Of a stretch of DNA of 42,844 nt, positions 31,094 to 41,047 are shown piece by piece. Origin of the DNA: Seminavis robusta (Eukaryota > Bacillariophyta > Bacillariophyceae > Naviculales > Naviculaceae). Under the pieces are notes generated by a model. That model was not told the DNA's origin. It worked only from the letters and a program-made list of their open reading frames with translations, and ran no database searches. The DNA is taken from contig CAICTM010000914.1 of assembly GCA_903772945.1 (NCBI GenBank), forward strand, positions 1-42,844, given 5' to 3'. The position numbers and the translations under genes were made by a program. Each line of letters starts with the position of its first letter. Position 1 is the first letter of the stretch.

Positions 31094-32518
31094 TCAAACT
31101 TCAAACACCATACTCTCACCCATGCCCTCCTTCCAGCTACTGGTACTGGTAGTGGTAGAATCGGGGCTAAGGGGGGAAGGAGAATCACAGCACAAGCCTA
31201 GCTCTTCATCCACTTGATGCTCCGAAGATCCATATACTGAGAACCCGACCTTCTCGGATATTGATGATCTTCTTCGGCGCTCACCTCCTCCAACCACGAG
31301 GGAACCAGACTCAATACTCGTATTAGAGACATCGAGATCGAGGTCGAGGTCAGAGTCATCGAGGCTACAGGAGAGCTCTTCGTCTTGCTCGGCAAAGGAA
31401 AATGATGAGTCGTCTCTGAAAGAGAAAGTGCTACTGGATCTCTTCATGCTGCAAAAAGATAATCTTGTCGAAAGTGACACCGACCCAAACGATGCGCGCC
31501 TGCCTGGTAAGGAAAAGGATGATCTTCTTTTACTCCTCCTGCTCTTGGATGCCTTGGAACTCTTATGCTTGGATTGGTTTAGCAACAACAAGGAGCTCGA
31601 CAGAGATTTGGAGTGTCGGTCGGGTGCTGGAAGGCCAATGTGCCGAAGACCTACTGGAATCTCCCCAAATGGCCAAGGAAGCGAATAGTGCTTACGAATC
31701 ATTGCCCACAAATGAGAGAATGGCTTTTGCGGAACAAGCCCCGAACCCGGACTGGAGGCATCTGGAACCTCCCAATCTTCCAATGGAGCGAAAAGAGGGT
31801 CCACTGCTATGGGGCAGACTCCTTCTCTTCTGTACCGATCCAGTGAGATGCTGGATAGATTCTCAATGAGAAGATTTTGCCAGGCGCCCTTGACGCTTGC
31901 TGTATGGGTCATTTCCTTGACAACATGAAGGGGAAACCGCAGGGCAGTGACATGTGTTTTGCAAGTGGCTTGCATCCTATAGGTGTCCTTTTTCTGACCA
32001 TGCAGCAGGTCCATGTGCTTCAAGTCAAACATGACCAAGGAGGCAGCTGTGAAATCCCTGATCACCTTTTCCTTGCTGTCCCTGATCTCGACATGGCAAG
32101 AACCTCGATACACAATGAACAAGTACTCGGATGTTGGCATGTCGTCGTCAGGGTTGTAGTGAACAACCTCCATGTTTCTTGCAACAACATGGTAGAAAAT
32201 CATCTTGGATACCCCTCCTAAACGGTAGAAGACTCGCCAAAGGGCCTCCTCTTCTTCCTTCATGTGGACGGGTTTCTCGTCCATCAGAAGACGTAGTAGT
32301 GCACAACCATTGATGTATAGATTGATGACGGGCCAAAAGATGCCCGTCCAGCAAATGGGCTCACTGAGATTCGTGGGTATGCATGGTAGCAGGAAGCAAC
32401 CCCAGCCAAACTGAATGAGGAGCCGCATGACTAGAAGATCGGAAGTTGCAGAGGAGAAGAGGAAGGCCACAAAGCCAGCATGAACCACCAAGGAGATACA
32501 GTCGATGAATTCTAACAT
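31094..32518 (-). CDS. Popeye-like / cyclic-nucleotide-binding-like membrane protein (474 aa)
   Basis: Single exon. Three membrane segments lie at about residues 4-24, 28-47 and 57-78, with a cytoplasmic domain next (about 79-220). In order this reads EKPVHMKEEEEALWRVFYRLGGVS, then hydrophobic beta strands with Y-L-F-I-V-Y-R-G-S-C-H-V-E-I, then A-A-S-L-V-M-F-D. Three TMs plus this Popeye layout (short N-terminus, 'KP-V', 'LGVS', 'L-x-L-L-x-G-x-V') suggest a Popeye/CNBD-like protein. I do not see the ultra-conserved phosphate-binding-cassette arginine clearly, so ligand binding is unproven. The C-terminal 140 residues are Ser-rich and acidic, with three R-R-x-S motifs like protein-kinase-A sites. 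Confidence 0.6.
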   Translation of the reverse strand: MLEFIDCISLVVHAGFVAFLFSSATSDLLVMRLLIQFGWGCFLLPCIPTNLSEPICWTGIFWPVINLYINGCALLRLLMDEKPVHMKEEEEALWRVFYRLGGVSKMIFYHVVARNMEVVHYNPDDDMPTSEYLFIVYRGSCHVEIRDSKEKVIRDFTAASLVMFDLKHMDLLHGQKKDTYRMQATCKTHVTALRFPLHVVKEMTHTASVKGAWQNLLIENLSSISLDRYRREGVCPIAVDPLFAPLEDWEVPDASSPGSGLVPQKPFSHLWAMIRKHYSLPWPFGEIPVGLRHIGLPAPDRHSKSLSSSLLLLNQSKHKSSKASKSRRSKRRSSFSLPGRRASFGSVSLSTRLSFCSMKRSSSTFSFRDDSSFSFAEQDEELSCSLDDSDLDLDLDVSNTSIESGSLVVGGGERRRRSSISEKVGFSVYGSSEHQVDEELGLCCDSPSPLSPDSTTTSTSSWKEGMGESMVFEV

Positions 32519-33940
32519 GGTTTCTTGTTCGACTTGTGCGGCTTGCTTTACTTGCTCTTTGCAAATGATTCATCAAGCAACCCACGGTAGACTATTTTAC
32601 AGCTTGTTAGTGGGCTGTGCTTTCAGCTTTCCGCCGTTTCCGGAATAAAAATGCAGCTACTACCGTATGCGGAAGTGCTTCACGAATACAGCCCGTTGGG
32701 TGGGGGTGAGTTCAGACGGAGAAAGCGAGTTCATTGAACAGCTACTGTATGAATGAAGCAATGATAATCCACCCACAACAAAATTAGTAATACTAAAGTA
32801 GACTAATAACGTGAGTGAGTGGTGCGCGACTAAAAGATATCCTAGTTAGCATTACGACATATGCATACCCCTGAAGCACGCGCATCTTTAAGCAATGGTT
32901 TGTTTTTGTATGGAACCTTTGCTGTGTTTTGTTCATCGATCGAAAACAGAAGATTTAATTACGGAGGTGACTCAGAGAAAACACGCATTAGAGATGAAAC
33001 AATGGGCTAACCAAATGGCCTTATTGTTACCAAAATAAATGTCATTGATAATAATTAAAAAAGGACACCAGCGAATGCTTCTGTATTTTTAACTAACTGT
33101 CGACCACAGGGGGGTGAGGCCTTTTCTACCAGGAAAAATCGGTGCTCTCAGTGCCTGCACTCCTACCGTATGGTACCTTACCACCCCTCCTTGGTTTCGA
33201 TTCTGCCCTACTTGCGCACTCGACTGTTTGGCTTGCGTTCCTGCATCCTGCCCGAGGTCCCCTCCCAGCACCCACTCCTCATCATAGTTCCCTCTAGCTA
33301 GCTAGCCCATAGTAACTTTCCCATAACCAAAAAAGTTACCACAGAGTAAAGCCTGTGTTTCAGCGATTCGGCAGTTTGTGAGTAAACTTACTTAGATCTA
33401 TTAAAAAATAGTTCAGTCACTTTGCTAAAATCGTATGATGATAGTACTAAAACAGAGGTGCAGTGAAGACAATGGTAAAGGGTCGTAGTTGGCTAAGCAT
33501 GAGAGACTCCACCCAAACCTTGGTCGAAGGGATTTCTCCATCCCCCAGTCATTTTGAGCAAGTCCCATAGACCACGACAGAAAAAACGGTACTGGTGCCG
33601 ATACAATGTACAGGGTATTATTAGGTGGTACAACCAATAGTTCGTTAATACCGATGCCACCACAAGACCACAGACCACAACCACAGCAACAGAGCAACCA
33701 CGCACCCAGCACTGCTTCTCTTTTAAAAGACAGCCGGATTCTTAAGCCTTTAACTGTCAGAAGGATTTTTCAAAAAGTCCGGATTTATTTTGCTGTATGC
33801 CGGCGAATGGTCCAGAGCTATTAAAATGGCCTCACCCTTAACAAAGTGATGACGGTGACTTCTAATTACCTGTAAAAAGGAGACCATCCAATGAATCTTT
33901 AACTGCCATGCTGAGAGCTCTTCTGAGTAGAGGATGGAAC
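32519..33940. other. Intergenic, no gene seen
   Basis: AT-rich, with no conserved frame. A TAGCTAGCTAG palindrome lies at about 33296. Minus-strand frames around 33425-33712 are Cys-rich by composition only and overlap each other. Confidence 0.5.
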
Positions 33941-34095
33941 CGCAAACGCTAGGGTCAAGCGTAGCGTTTAAACGCTAACAGGTCCCCTTAGCGTTTGATA
34001 TTATGCGTTTTTTAGCGTTTTTTATTACTATGAGCTCAGCGTTTTTGTTAGCGTTTTATTAGCGTTTTTGTTACCGTTTCTGTTAGCGTTTTTTA
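33941..34095. repeat. AGCGTTT-based degenerate minisatellite
   Basis: At least ten copies of AGCGTTT/GCGTTTTT (and reverse AAACGC) are packed in 155 bases, with variable spacers. A perfect 16-base palindrome, TAGCGTTTAAACGCTA, is at 33962-33977. Confidence 0.75.
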
Positions 34096-34164
34096 CAGTA
34101 TTGGTGCACTACAATAGAGTGCAATCAGACTATTAAGAATAGTGTGATTCTTTAGAAATGGATA

Positions 34165-34237
34165 TTCATCTATATGTATAAGGAGTTAGTTCATGTTTGG
34201 TCACTGCAGCACATCCTTCCAGATAACCCAAAGTAGC
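34165..34237. repeat. 73-bp direct repeat, copy 1
   Basis: Identical by eye to 34339-34411. The copies are 174 bases apart (start to start). No coding potential. May be the edge of a repeated mobile-element end. Confidence 0.8.
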
Positions 34238-34338
34238 ATATCTGACCTCATTTTGCATCTAAACATGTCATTTTCAGGCCCGATGGTGCTATAGAACCAT
34301 ACCAACACGCACCGGCACCAGTACCACCATCCAGAAAG

Positions 34339-34411
34339 TTCATCTATATGTATAAGGAGTTAGTTCATGTTTGGTCACTGCAGCACATCCTTCCAGATAA
34401 CCCAAAGTAGC
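34339..34411. repeat. 73-bp direct repeat, copy 2
   Basis: Second copy of the 34165-34237 sequence, starting TTCATCTATATG and ending AAAGTAGC. Confidence 0.8.
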
Positions 34412-34580
34412 TTACAGTCTCCCGCGGGAGTTCAGGTCTACGATCCCTTGATGATAATCTCTCTCGTTGATTAGTTTTCATAGCTTTCTAATCTCTCTCA
34501 TAATTTACATTCTTTCAACAACGAACTCAACGATCTTAACACTAGCTTTTAGCGTAGTACATTTTGTTAACAAACACAAT

Positions 34581-34658
34581 CTATGAAATCATGAAAAATC
34601 TTATCTATTCGGTGATAATGGAGGGAATCTTTGTGGTATATAATCCCACAATTTATCA
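34581..34658. repeat. 78-bp direct repeat, copy 1 (LTR/leader-like)
   Basis: Matches 35834-35911 with a single mismatch. It contains GTGGTATATAATCCCAC, which combines a TATA-like core with a short inverted repeat and could be a retroelement promoter. Confidence 0.75.
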
Positions 34659-35833
34659 CTCCCCCATTCCCGAACGATATCTATGACAGCTCTGCCGCTT
34701 TCGTAGCAGTTGAGACAAGCCAGCACTAATTACACGTACTGGTGTGTATGCAGGTATTTTCTTATGCTTTAGCGCTGCCTGTATCCAAGCGCTAGCCTTC
34801 TGGTGTCACGGAAGGATCTTCAAGTACGTCAGTAGGGGTACGGAAGCGTGAATCTCAATGGAATCACGACTGACGTCAGTGGAGGTACGTGTTCTCTTGT
34901 TAACAACTCGCTGATTCGCTCCCCCAGGAACCACGATGAATTCCTGAGGGTTCTCACGGTAGGGTGAGAGTTAGGAAGTGTTCGCATTCGATCGTACGAA
35001 CGGACTAGTCACTCTTCAGTGATCGTACTAATTTACTATAGACGACTAAGCTAGTGTCTTCCTTGGGGAATTACGAGTGGAACTACTGTACGATGGCTGA
35101 AGACTGCAAACTACCGATCAGTAGTCAGCCACGGGCTTGGTGTGTTCTTCACTGGGACGCTTCCTGCATACTACAGAAAGCGGAATTCTGACTGTACTAG
35201 TACGTAACGGGTGTACCAGTACCGGTTCTTCCTTAACTCACGAGCGAGGTGGAGATCTTTCTGAAGGACTTAGGTGTTCCGCTCTAGTTGTTCGCCTTGC
35301 TAAGTCACGTTTGAGAGTTTCAGGAGAACTCCCCCATAGCACGACTACTATTATTATTCTAGAGGACACCATATTATACTATTTACGAGTGAGACTTGCT
35401 AATCTCACCGGTTGAGGTGAACTTCTCCCCCAAAGTCTTTACGAGTGATGGTACGATTGTCACGGGGAATGTGAGACCTTAACTCCCCCGGAATGAGTGC
35501 ATGCTGCGTATTTATTGTCGTGCTTCTCTAGCCCTGCAGGATCCAGTCGCTGCAGACTTGTAGAATGCATGAGAAGACTTATGGGCTACTTAACTACTAG
35601 TGCATACTTACTAGCGAGCTTTCCGACATGGAGTTATTATCGTGGGAGCAGGAACGATTCGGAACACAAGGGAACACCATCAAGAATCGAACTACAAGCC
35701 CACAACCCCTAACTCCCAGGGGACCGTAGCTAGAACTACTAAACTACCCACTGCTTGGCCCCGTACAGGATCTGTTCTACTGTGAGGAGATGAGGTAAGA
35801 AACGAAAACGGGTAAAGCGTCGTACTGTTAATC
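34659..35833. other. Repeat-bounded non-coding segment, possible retroelement leader/LTR
   Basis: Lies between the two 78-bp copies and has no supported gene. It carries CTCCCCC five times (34659, 34919, 35329, 35425 and 35483) and short inverted repeats. Being bounded by repeats and leading into the gag frame, it may be long-terminal-repeat or leader DNA, but I could not place TG...CA ends. Confidence 0.4.
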
Positions 35834-35911
35834 CTATGAAATCATGAAAAATCTTATCTATTCGGTGATAGTGGAGGGAATCTTTGTGGTATATAATCCC
35901 ACAATTTATCA
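35834..35911. repeat. 78-bp direct repeat, copy 2 (LTR/leader-like)
   Basis: Second copy. It ends 46 bases before the gag-like ATG at 35958, placing its TATATAA about 60 bases before that ATG. Confidence 0.75.
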
Positions 35912-35957
35912 ACAATAGCTTTCAGCTACCTTCAACCTATCCAAACCATTGCTCACG

Positions 35958-37247
35958 ATGAAGATCGCTCAGAGCAAACCTGCGTACTACAACTATGACA
36001 AACAGTTGCGCGACAAACCTGTTCTTCCTCTCATCATCGAAGAAGAACTCGAGATCAACGATGCTCGAGCTACCACCTACAAACTACGCACTGTTCCAGC
36101 GGATGCTGACAGTGCCAAGTACACCTTCAAGGTTACCATCATGGATGGGTCGTCAACCCCTCGACAGGTAATCAAGTGGGCTGAACGCATGGAGAAAGTC
36201 TTCAATGGACTTGCTCTTGCCGATGCCGCGGAACACCACAATCTCCTTTGCGAGATGACTACGGGTTCTGACAAGAGTGCCTACGAGACTAACATTCACT
36301 GTGCTCCGACAACGCGCAGTGAACGCCATTGCTGCACGTGCTAACGGAGAAAAACAGCCACAGTACCAAGCTCGCGTCGACGCAGCTTGGAATGGAGTAG
36401 CCGTTCCGGCTTTGCATCTCGACGATGTCCTCTATGAACTCCGTCATCGAAGCAGCCTGTCCTTACAAGGCTCTCGAGAAACAGAAGCATTTTGTGCGTC
36501 GTAAGATTCGTAAGCTTCATGACATGAGCACTCGCGCTTATGTCAACAACCTCCTTCGCATTAATGACGAAGAGGTTACTCGTTTGCCACCTCATCGTGG
36601 AGACGCTCAAAAACTCAGTCATGATGAAATCATTGACATTGTCTGCTACGGGATTCCTAAATCCTGGATGAAGAAGATGGACGAACATGCTTTCGATCCT
36701 TTCGCTGCAGCTCTAGGATAAACTCATTGCATTCTGCGAATGCATGGAATCCTCCGAAGACTTCGAAAAAGGGCCTGAAACCAAGTCGGTTGCCTCAAAG
36801 AAGATCTCCAAGAAACACAAGTCCCATCGCAACAATCCTTCCAAAGGAGATGGCAAGTGGTGCGACTACCATGAGTCCAGCACTCACGATACTGCCGATT
36901 GCATGACTTTGAAGACACTCAAGTTCCGTTCCTCTGACACTGACAGCAAGCCTGCTTACAACAAGAACAAGACTTGGAAACGTAAGTCTGACGATGCCAA
37001 GACCTACACCAAGAAGGAACTTTCTGTCCATATGAAGAAAGTCTCCACAGCCGCTGTCAAGGCGGATCGCAAGAAGAAAAGCGAATGCAACCACATTGCC
37101 AAGCGCAAGTCAGACAGCTCTGACTTGGACAACAACGACGATTCTTCTGTCGGGTCCATCAACATGATGGACAAGAGAATGGCTGAAGTCGACAAGCAGC
37201 TTGCTGACTTCGACTTCGATAAGTCTGATGGAGAGATCTCCGTCTGA
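35958..37247 (+). pseudogene. Broken LTR-retrotransposon gag
   Basis: Gag-like coding sequence starts with ATG at 35958 (MKIAQSKPAYYNYDK). It is split over three frames: 35958 to about 36305, about 36305-36425, 36425 to about 36715 and 36717-37247, with at least three frame changes, two of them at a stop. A zinc-knuckle-type pattern, CDYHESSTHDTADC (C-x2-H-x4-H-x4-C, about 36868-36909), is followed by basic Lys-rich repeats, as in nucleocapsid regions. No protease, integrase or reverse transcriptase follows. It is a decayed, 3'-truncated element of the type common in diatom genomes. Confidence 0.65.
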
Positions 37248-37740
37248 AGATTAGGCCAGGATGATGATTCCACGGAACCATGTTCCGATTTTTCATATCT
37301 TAGTGAAGAGAATAGCTCTTTAACTAGTAAACAAGAATTGTTTGCAAACGATGAAACCTACAATCAATTTGATGATTTCTTAGGCGCTGCTCAACTAGAA
37401 TCAGACGATCTATTTAGCATTGTTAACCTCGTCCGTGGCCAACCACCTCGTAAATGTCGCAAGACAAGAGACCTCAAACCCATCGTTTATGTTAGATTTA
37501 ACAAACAAAGCAAAGGCAAACCGATGTTAATACCACCACAAGCAACCACAGCACCACCACCACCACCACCTGCAGCACAGCAGGTTACGGTACGATCAAT
37601 TGGTTTGTTGGCAGGCATCCAAAATGACATCCAAAGGCAAATGAGAAACTCTTATTGTGTGTGTGCGTATGAGAAACTCTTATTGTGTGTGTGTCAACGG
37701 TCCTTGCCGGTTCTGCAGAGTGTGCCCTTTAGAACATGAA
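37248..37740 (+). pseudogene. Possible continuation of the retroelement polyprotein
   Basis: One frame (37338-37739) reads LVRGQPPRKCRKTRDLKPIVYV and then a poly-Pro/Thr stretch, which could be linker sequence of the gag-pol. It is degenerate and has no diagnostic motif. A duplicated stretch, ATGAGAAACTCTTATTGTG (about 37640-37690), lies in its end. Confidence 0.3.
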
Positions 37741-38527
37741 AATCCAATCACAGGCAGAGGTCCTGGAGAACCTGGACACAGCAAGCACTACCAGTGATTA
37801 AAAGACTACCTACACCTCACTACAATCTTCTCTGTGGCTGAAGACGGTTCCAGAGCCAGCAAGCAGGTGTGGAGAAGCTACCTGGCAACCTTGGTACTTG
37901 GCCACACAGGTCAACGATTGGGCGAGTGGCGACATGGAAGTCAGTGAAGCTGTAGGTTGCTCCGTCTCTCGAAATAAGTGGAGGCGGGCATCGTCAACTA
38001 ACTGGTGGGATAAATAAATACTAAATAGATACGTTAAGGAGCGAGGGGGGCGAGGCTAGGCAAAGCAGTGGCTGGTAATGCCAAATGCCTCCAATGAGCT
38101 TTGGTGTTTTGCAAGTGATCGCTCTGGAGGGCCACCTTGTGATGAAAGCCCTCCAACAAGCCAAGCATGGTGGAAGTGAAACCCTTATTTTGTGCTACTA
38201 TTTAGGTAGGTACCGTATGGAACTAGTAGACAGGTTGGGAGTTAGTTGTTGATGACGGATGAAGAGCGGAAGAGCTGCCCCGCAAGGGGAGGTGTGACGA
38301 ATGGATCACTCCTGTGTCAGGAAGAGCTGCCCCGCAAGGGATGTGTGACGAATCTGTGTCGCTTCCAGAGCCCGCAGTAAGCAGTCTCTCCAATCCGCAG
38401 AAAGCCTGCTCTTTGGCGACGTATGTATGTAGTACGAAAGAAAGGATCGTATCTGAGAAAGAGGTGTGAATTTATCCTCGTCACGCCCATGCCATGAGGT
38501 TTTTGGTCGATCGTTGCTTGGCTACTT
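37741..38527. other. Intergenic with short direct repeat
   Basis: No gene is seen. A unit GGAAGAGCTGCCCCGCAAGG...GTGTGACGAAT occurs twice (about 38271-38302 and 38321-38352). Confidence 0.5.
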
Positions 38528-39493
38528 TTATGCGTTATTTTTCGCCTCGCCTCGTTTCGTAGCTTTTAGTACATGACTGTATACGGCAACTGGCTTGGTG
38601 GGCTCTTCAAAAAAGTTTGGATCTTGTGGATCCAAATAGGCTGCCGTAAGTAGGTTTCCCTTGAGCACAGCTGGTGTATTATTGTTGTCGTCACTACTAC
38701 CAGTGTGCGGTTGACTCCAGGTCCAAAAGTGTGCGTAATTGCTACTGACTTGCCGTGGAATCCCCACCTCGCTGCCGCCTCCAAAAGTGACTTGTCGAAT
38801 ATATTCCGAGTGCACAAAGACATCTCGTCCATTGCTATTGTTGTCCAGTGGTAGTTGAAGTTGAGATTCTCGTCCATTGCAAAATAATTCAATTCGTTCG
38901 GCATTGATGGTCTTGTAATCGACAAAGTCAATGGAAATGCGATTGGGATTGGCCTTGGCATTGTAGAGGACCTCGGAAACGGCAGGATATCCCAGGTAGG
39001 CATCAATTTGCTGCTTGAGTGTAAAGGCACGATCTTCCAGTCCATTGGGTAGAATGTGCATGGCATATTGGACCGTGCCTTCTCTTCCGATATCGCTAAT
39101 GGCGGCAATACTGCATTTTTGGAATCCCGGCGTCGTCGCTTTGGCCAGCAGTTGGTCCTTGGGAATCTTGGTGGACGGAAACAGGTATCCCCCGAATTGG
39201 GCTTGCACATCCCAAACGGCATTTCGCATAAAGTCGGGGTAGACCATGGCAGCCGGTGGTTTATTAAATAGCGAATTCGTCAACTTGGAAGGATCACGAG
39301 CCGCCAGTCGCTCTGACAACGACTCGGCATGTGCCGGTAATGATGTTAGCATTATTGCTCCAGCCGAAACAATGCCGTTTTGAGTGAGAAAGGAACGGCG
39401 ATCCGTCGATTGCAAATCCAGCGCTAAGGCAGATACCACCACCACCACCATGACAAGCAAGCGGATCCAAAGGCGACAAGGCAGAGGGCTCAT
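38528..39493 (-). CDS. Plastid thylakoid-lumen protein, DUF6816-like (321 aa)
   Basis: Single-exon gene on the minus strand. The N-terminus has a hydrophobic signal (about 8-25) ending SALALD, then DRRSFLTQNGIVSAGAIML and AHA-ES. This is a two-part leader with a twin-arginine-type RR-x-F-L and an A-x-A cleavage site, consistent with lumen delivery. The mature part has E-R-L-A-A-R ... V-Y-P-D-F-M-R-N-A-V-W-D-V ... T-P-G-F ... E-D-R-A-F ... A-Y-L-G ... N-P-N-R-I-S. These are shared with the plant/cyanobacterial DUF6816 family (recognised from memory). It is about the usual length. The function is unknown. It is divergent from the next gene across a 495-base spacer. Confidence 0.65.
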   Translation of the reverse strand: MSPLPCRLWIRLLVMVVVVVSALALDLQSTDRRSFLTQNGIVSAGAIMLTSLPAHAESLSERLAARDPSKLTNSLFNKPPAAMVYPDFMRNAVWDVQAQFGGYLFPSTKIPKDQLLAKATTPGFQKCSIAAISDIGREGTVQYAMHILPNGLEDRAFTLKQQIDAYLGYPAVSEVLYNAKANPNRISIDFVDYKTINAERIELFCNGRESQLQLPLDNNSNGRDVFVHSEYIRQVTFGGGSEVGIPRQVSSNYAHFWTWSQPHTGSSDDNNNTPAVLKGNLLTAAYLDPQDPNFFEEPTKPVAVYSHVLKATKRGEAKNNA

Positions 39494-39988
39494 TTTGTTT
39501 GTTCTTCTCGCTCAGGTTTGTGGCCAATGATCATGGCAGATGCTCTCTATCCTCTCATAAAAGTCGAGTCGCTAGAGTCGTCAGGTACGGTAAAGGGATT
39601 CTTGGAGTGGCTTGGATCTACCACTGACGTCATATGTTCAAATCACGAGTGCTTTTTGGTACGGGTCTGAACCATCTTATTTTTGAAGGCGTCTCATTAT
39701 TTTTCACCTTCAAAAATCCACGGCCGAAAAGATCTACGGCGACTCGACTCTGCAAGAGTTGGTTGTGTACAAGAGTAACTCTCCAATGTGAATTAAAGCA
39801 TCACAGTATTCGGCACATGCATGCAGGAGTGGTACCGGTACCGCTAGCTAGTACCCAACTGTTGGAAGCTTTTGGAGACGAGTTTCACATCTCACTGCTC
39901 GCTTACGTCGTTCCCTTTCACAAAAGCACCTTTTTATACCATTCTTCCCTCCATTCACGCCTACCTACCCATACCGGTAGATAGATAG
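39494..39988. promoter_or_regulatory. Divergent intergenic/promoter region
   Basis: A 495-base spacer between two divergent genes that could share control elements. It contains GTACCGGTAC (about 39832) next to GCTAGCTAG, and GATAGATAGAT just before the plus-strand start. No TATA box is assigned. Confidence 0.4.
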
Positions 39989-41047
39989 ATGAACGTCAGG
40001 TCCTCCAGTACCAACCAGGAGGGTTTTGTGTTGACAATGGCAGAAACGAGGGACAGTGCCCGGGGGAGAGGTCGCTTGTCCACAGTCTCCATGAAGTATG
40101 ACAAGAGCCGAAAGGGATATTTGAGTGATTCCCAAAAGGCAGCACGTGAAGCGGATGCAGACGGCAAGGGATATCTTACCGCTGAAGAGGCTGCAGCTCT
40201 TGCCAAAAAGTGTTTAATGAAGTCATCCACCACCACGAATGATCCGCCTCCCGCAGTTCAGGAGTTCATCGCACCTGCCGCCGTTCCGGTAGTATCGGCC
40301 CGTCCGATCATGGCACATCATAATCAGACCAGTACCACTCCTCTCATCTCTTGTCGCATGGTTCCAGATCCTTCAGAGCGTGGAGTCGGACGAATCAGTC
40401 TAGCTACTAACTCCAGGGTCGACACCACCACTACTACTACTGAAACGGCATCTCAGGTGACATTTGATGCTCGTACCATCGCTACAAACACAGTCAGTAG
40501 CAGCAACAACAGTAGCAATGCAGCGTCTGTTCTCATTACAGTTCCTTGCTCCCCCGCAGGCGGTGTGTGGTCTCCAAGCATGATTCACCTCAAGACAGAG
40601 GCAGTCAATGACTGCGATACTGATGACGAGGCGCCCATTTCTGTCGTGGTACCGGTATCCATGCCACCACCACAGGACGAGGAGCCAAAAGGCCCTACTA
40701 CTACTACTACTATGGACCATCATGAAGCATCGGGGCCCATGGATAAAGAAGATGTCGGTATGAAACGACCGGTAACCGTGACAGTACCTCGGGGGGAGAA
40801 GCTAGAACGTGGTGGTGTGGACACAGAAGCACCGTTGGAGCCCACAGAAACTGACGATGACGACGTAAGCAACAGCAACAGCAACACCGAGCATCAAGAG
40901 GATAGCAATGTCAGTTTCAGTTGCCAAGTCTCAAGAAGAAGTCGTTGGGTTATCGCTTCAACAGCCTTGGTCTTGATTGCCATTGTGGCGACCGTGGTTG
41001 TGATGTTTGCTGTGTATATCACCATGGATCTAAGCAAAGAAATGTAG
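39989..41047 (+). CDS. EF-hand-like protein with C-terminal membrane anchor (352 aa)
   Basis: Single exon. Residues 38-49 (D-K-S-R-K-G-Y-L-S-D-S-Q) are a degenerate EF-hand loop. Residues 56-67 (D-A-D-G-K-G-Y-L-T-A-E-E) fit the canonical calcium loop, with acidic positions 1, 3 and 12 and Gly at 6. The middle is a long, low-complexity Thr/Ser/Pro/Asp region. A single hydrophobic segment (about 321-343, WVIASTALVLIAIVATVVVMF) follows, with a short tail. The likely topology is a cytosolic N-terminus with a tail anchor (inferred; there is no signal peptide). The start could equally be the ATG at 40037. Only the second loop looks able to bind calcium. Confidence 0.6.
   Translation: MNVRSSSTNQEGFVLTMAETRDSARGRGRLSTVSMKYDKSRKGYLSDSQKAAREADADGKGYLTAEEAAALAKKCLMKSSTTTNDPPPAVQEFIAPAAVPVVSARPIMAHHNQTSTTPLISCRMVPDPSERGVGRISLATNSRVDTTTTTTETASQVTFDARTIATNTVSSSNNSSNAASVLITVPCSPAGGVWSPSMIHLKTEAVNDCDTDDEAPISVVVPVSMPPPQDEEPKGPTTTTTMDHHEASGPMDKEDVGMKRPVTVTVPRGEKLERGGVDTEAPLEPTETDDDDVSNSNSNTEHQEDSNVSFSCQVSRRSRWVIASTALVLIAIVATVVVMFAVYITMDLSKEM

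Noticed and set aside
33425..33712. Cys/Trp-rich minus-strand frame with a hydrophobic start
   Set aside because: Two overlapping frames give similar lengths. There is no conserved pattern, and it lies in low-information spacer.
35137..35712. Short plus-strand frames between the 78-bp repeats
   Set aside because: They lie in repeat-bounded, probably LTR or leader DNA and have no motif.
34581..37740. Intact LTR retrotransposon
   Set aside because: No reverse transcriptase, integrase or paired full LTRs. gag is broken in at least three places.
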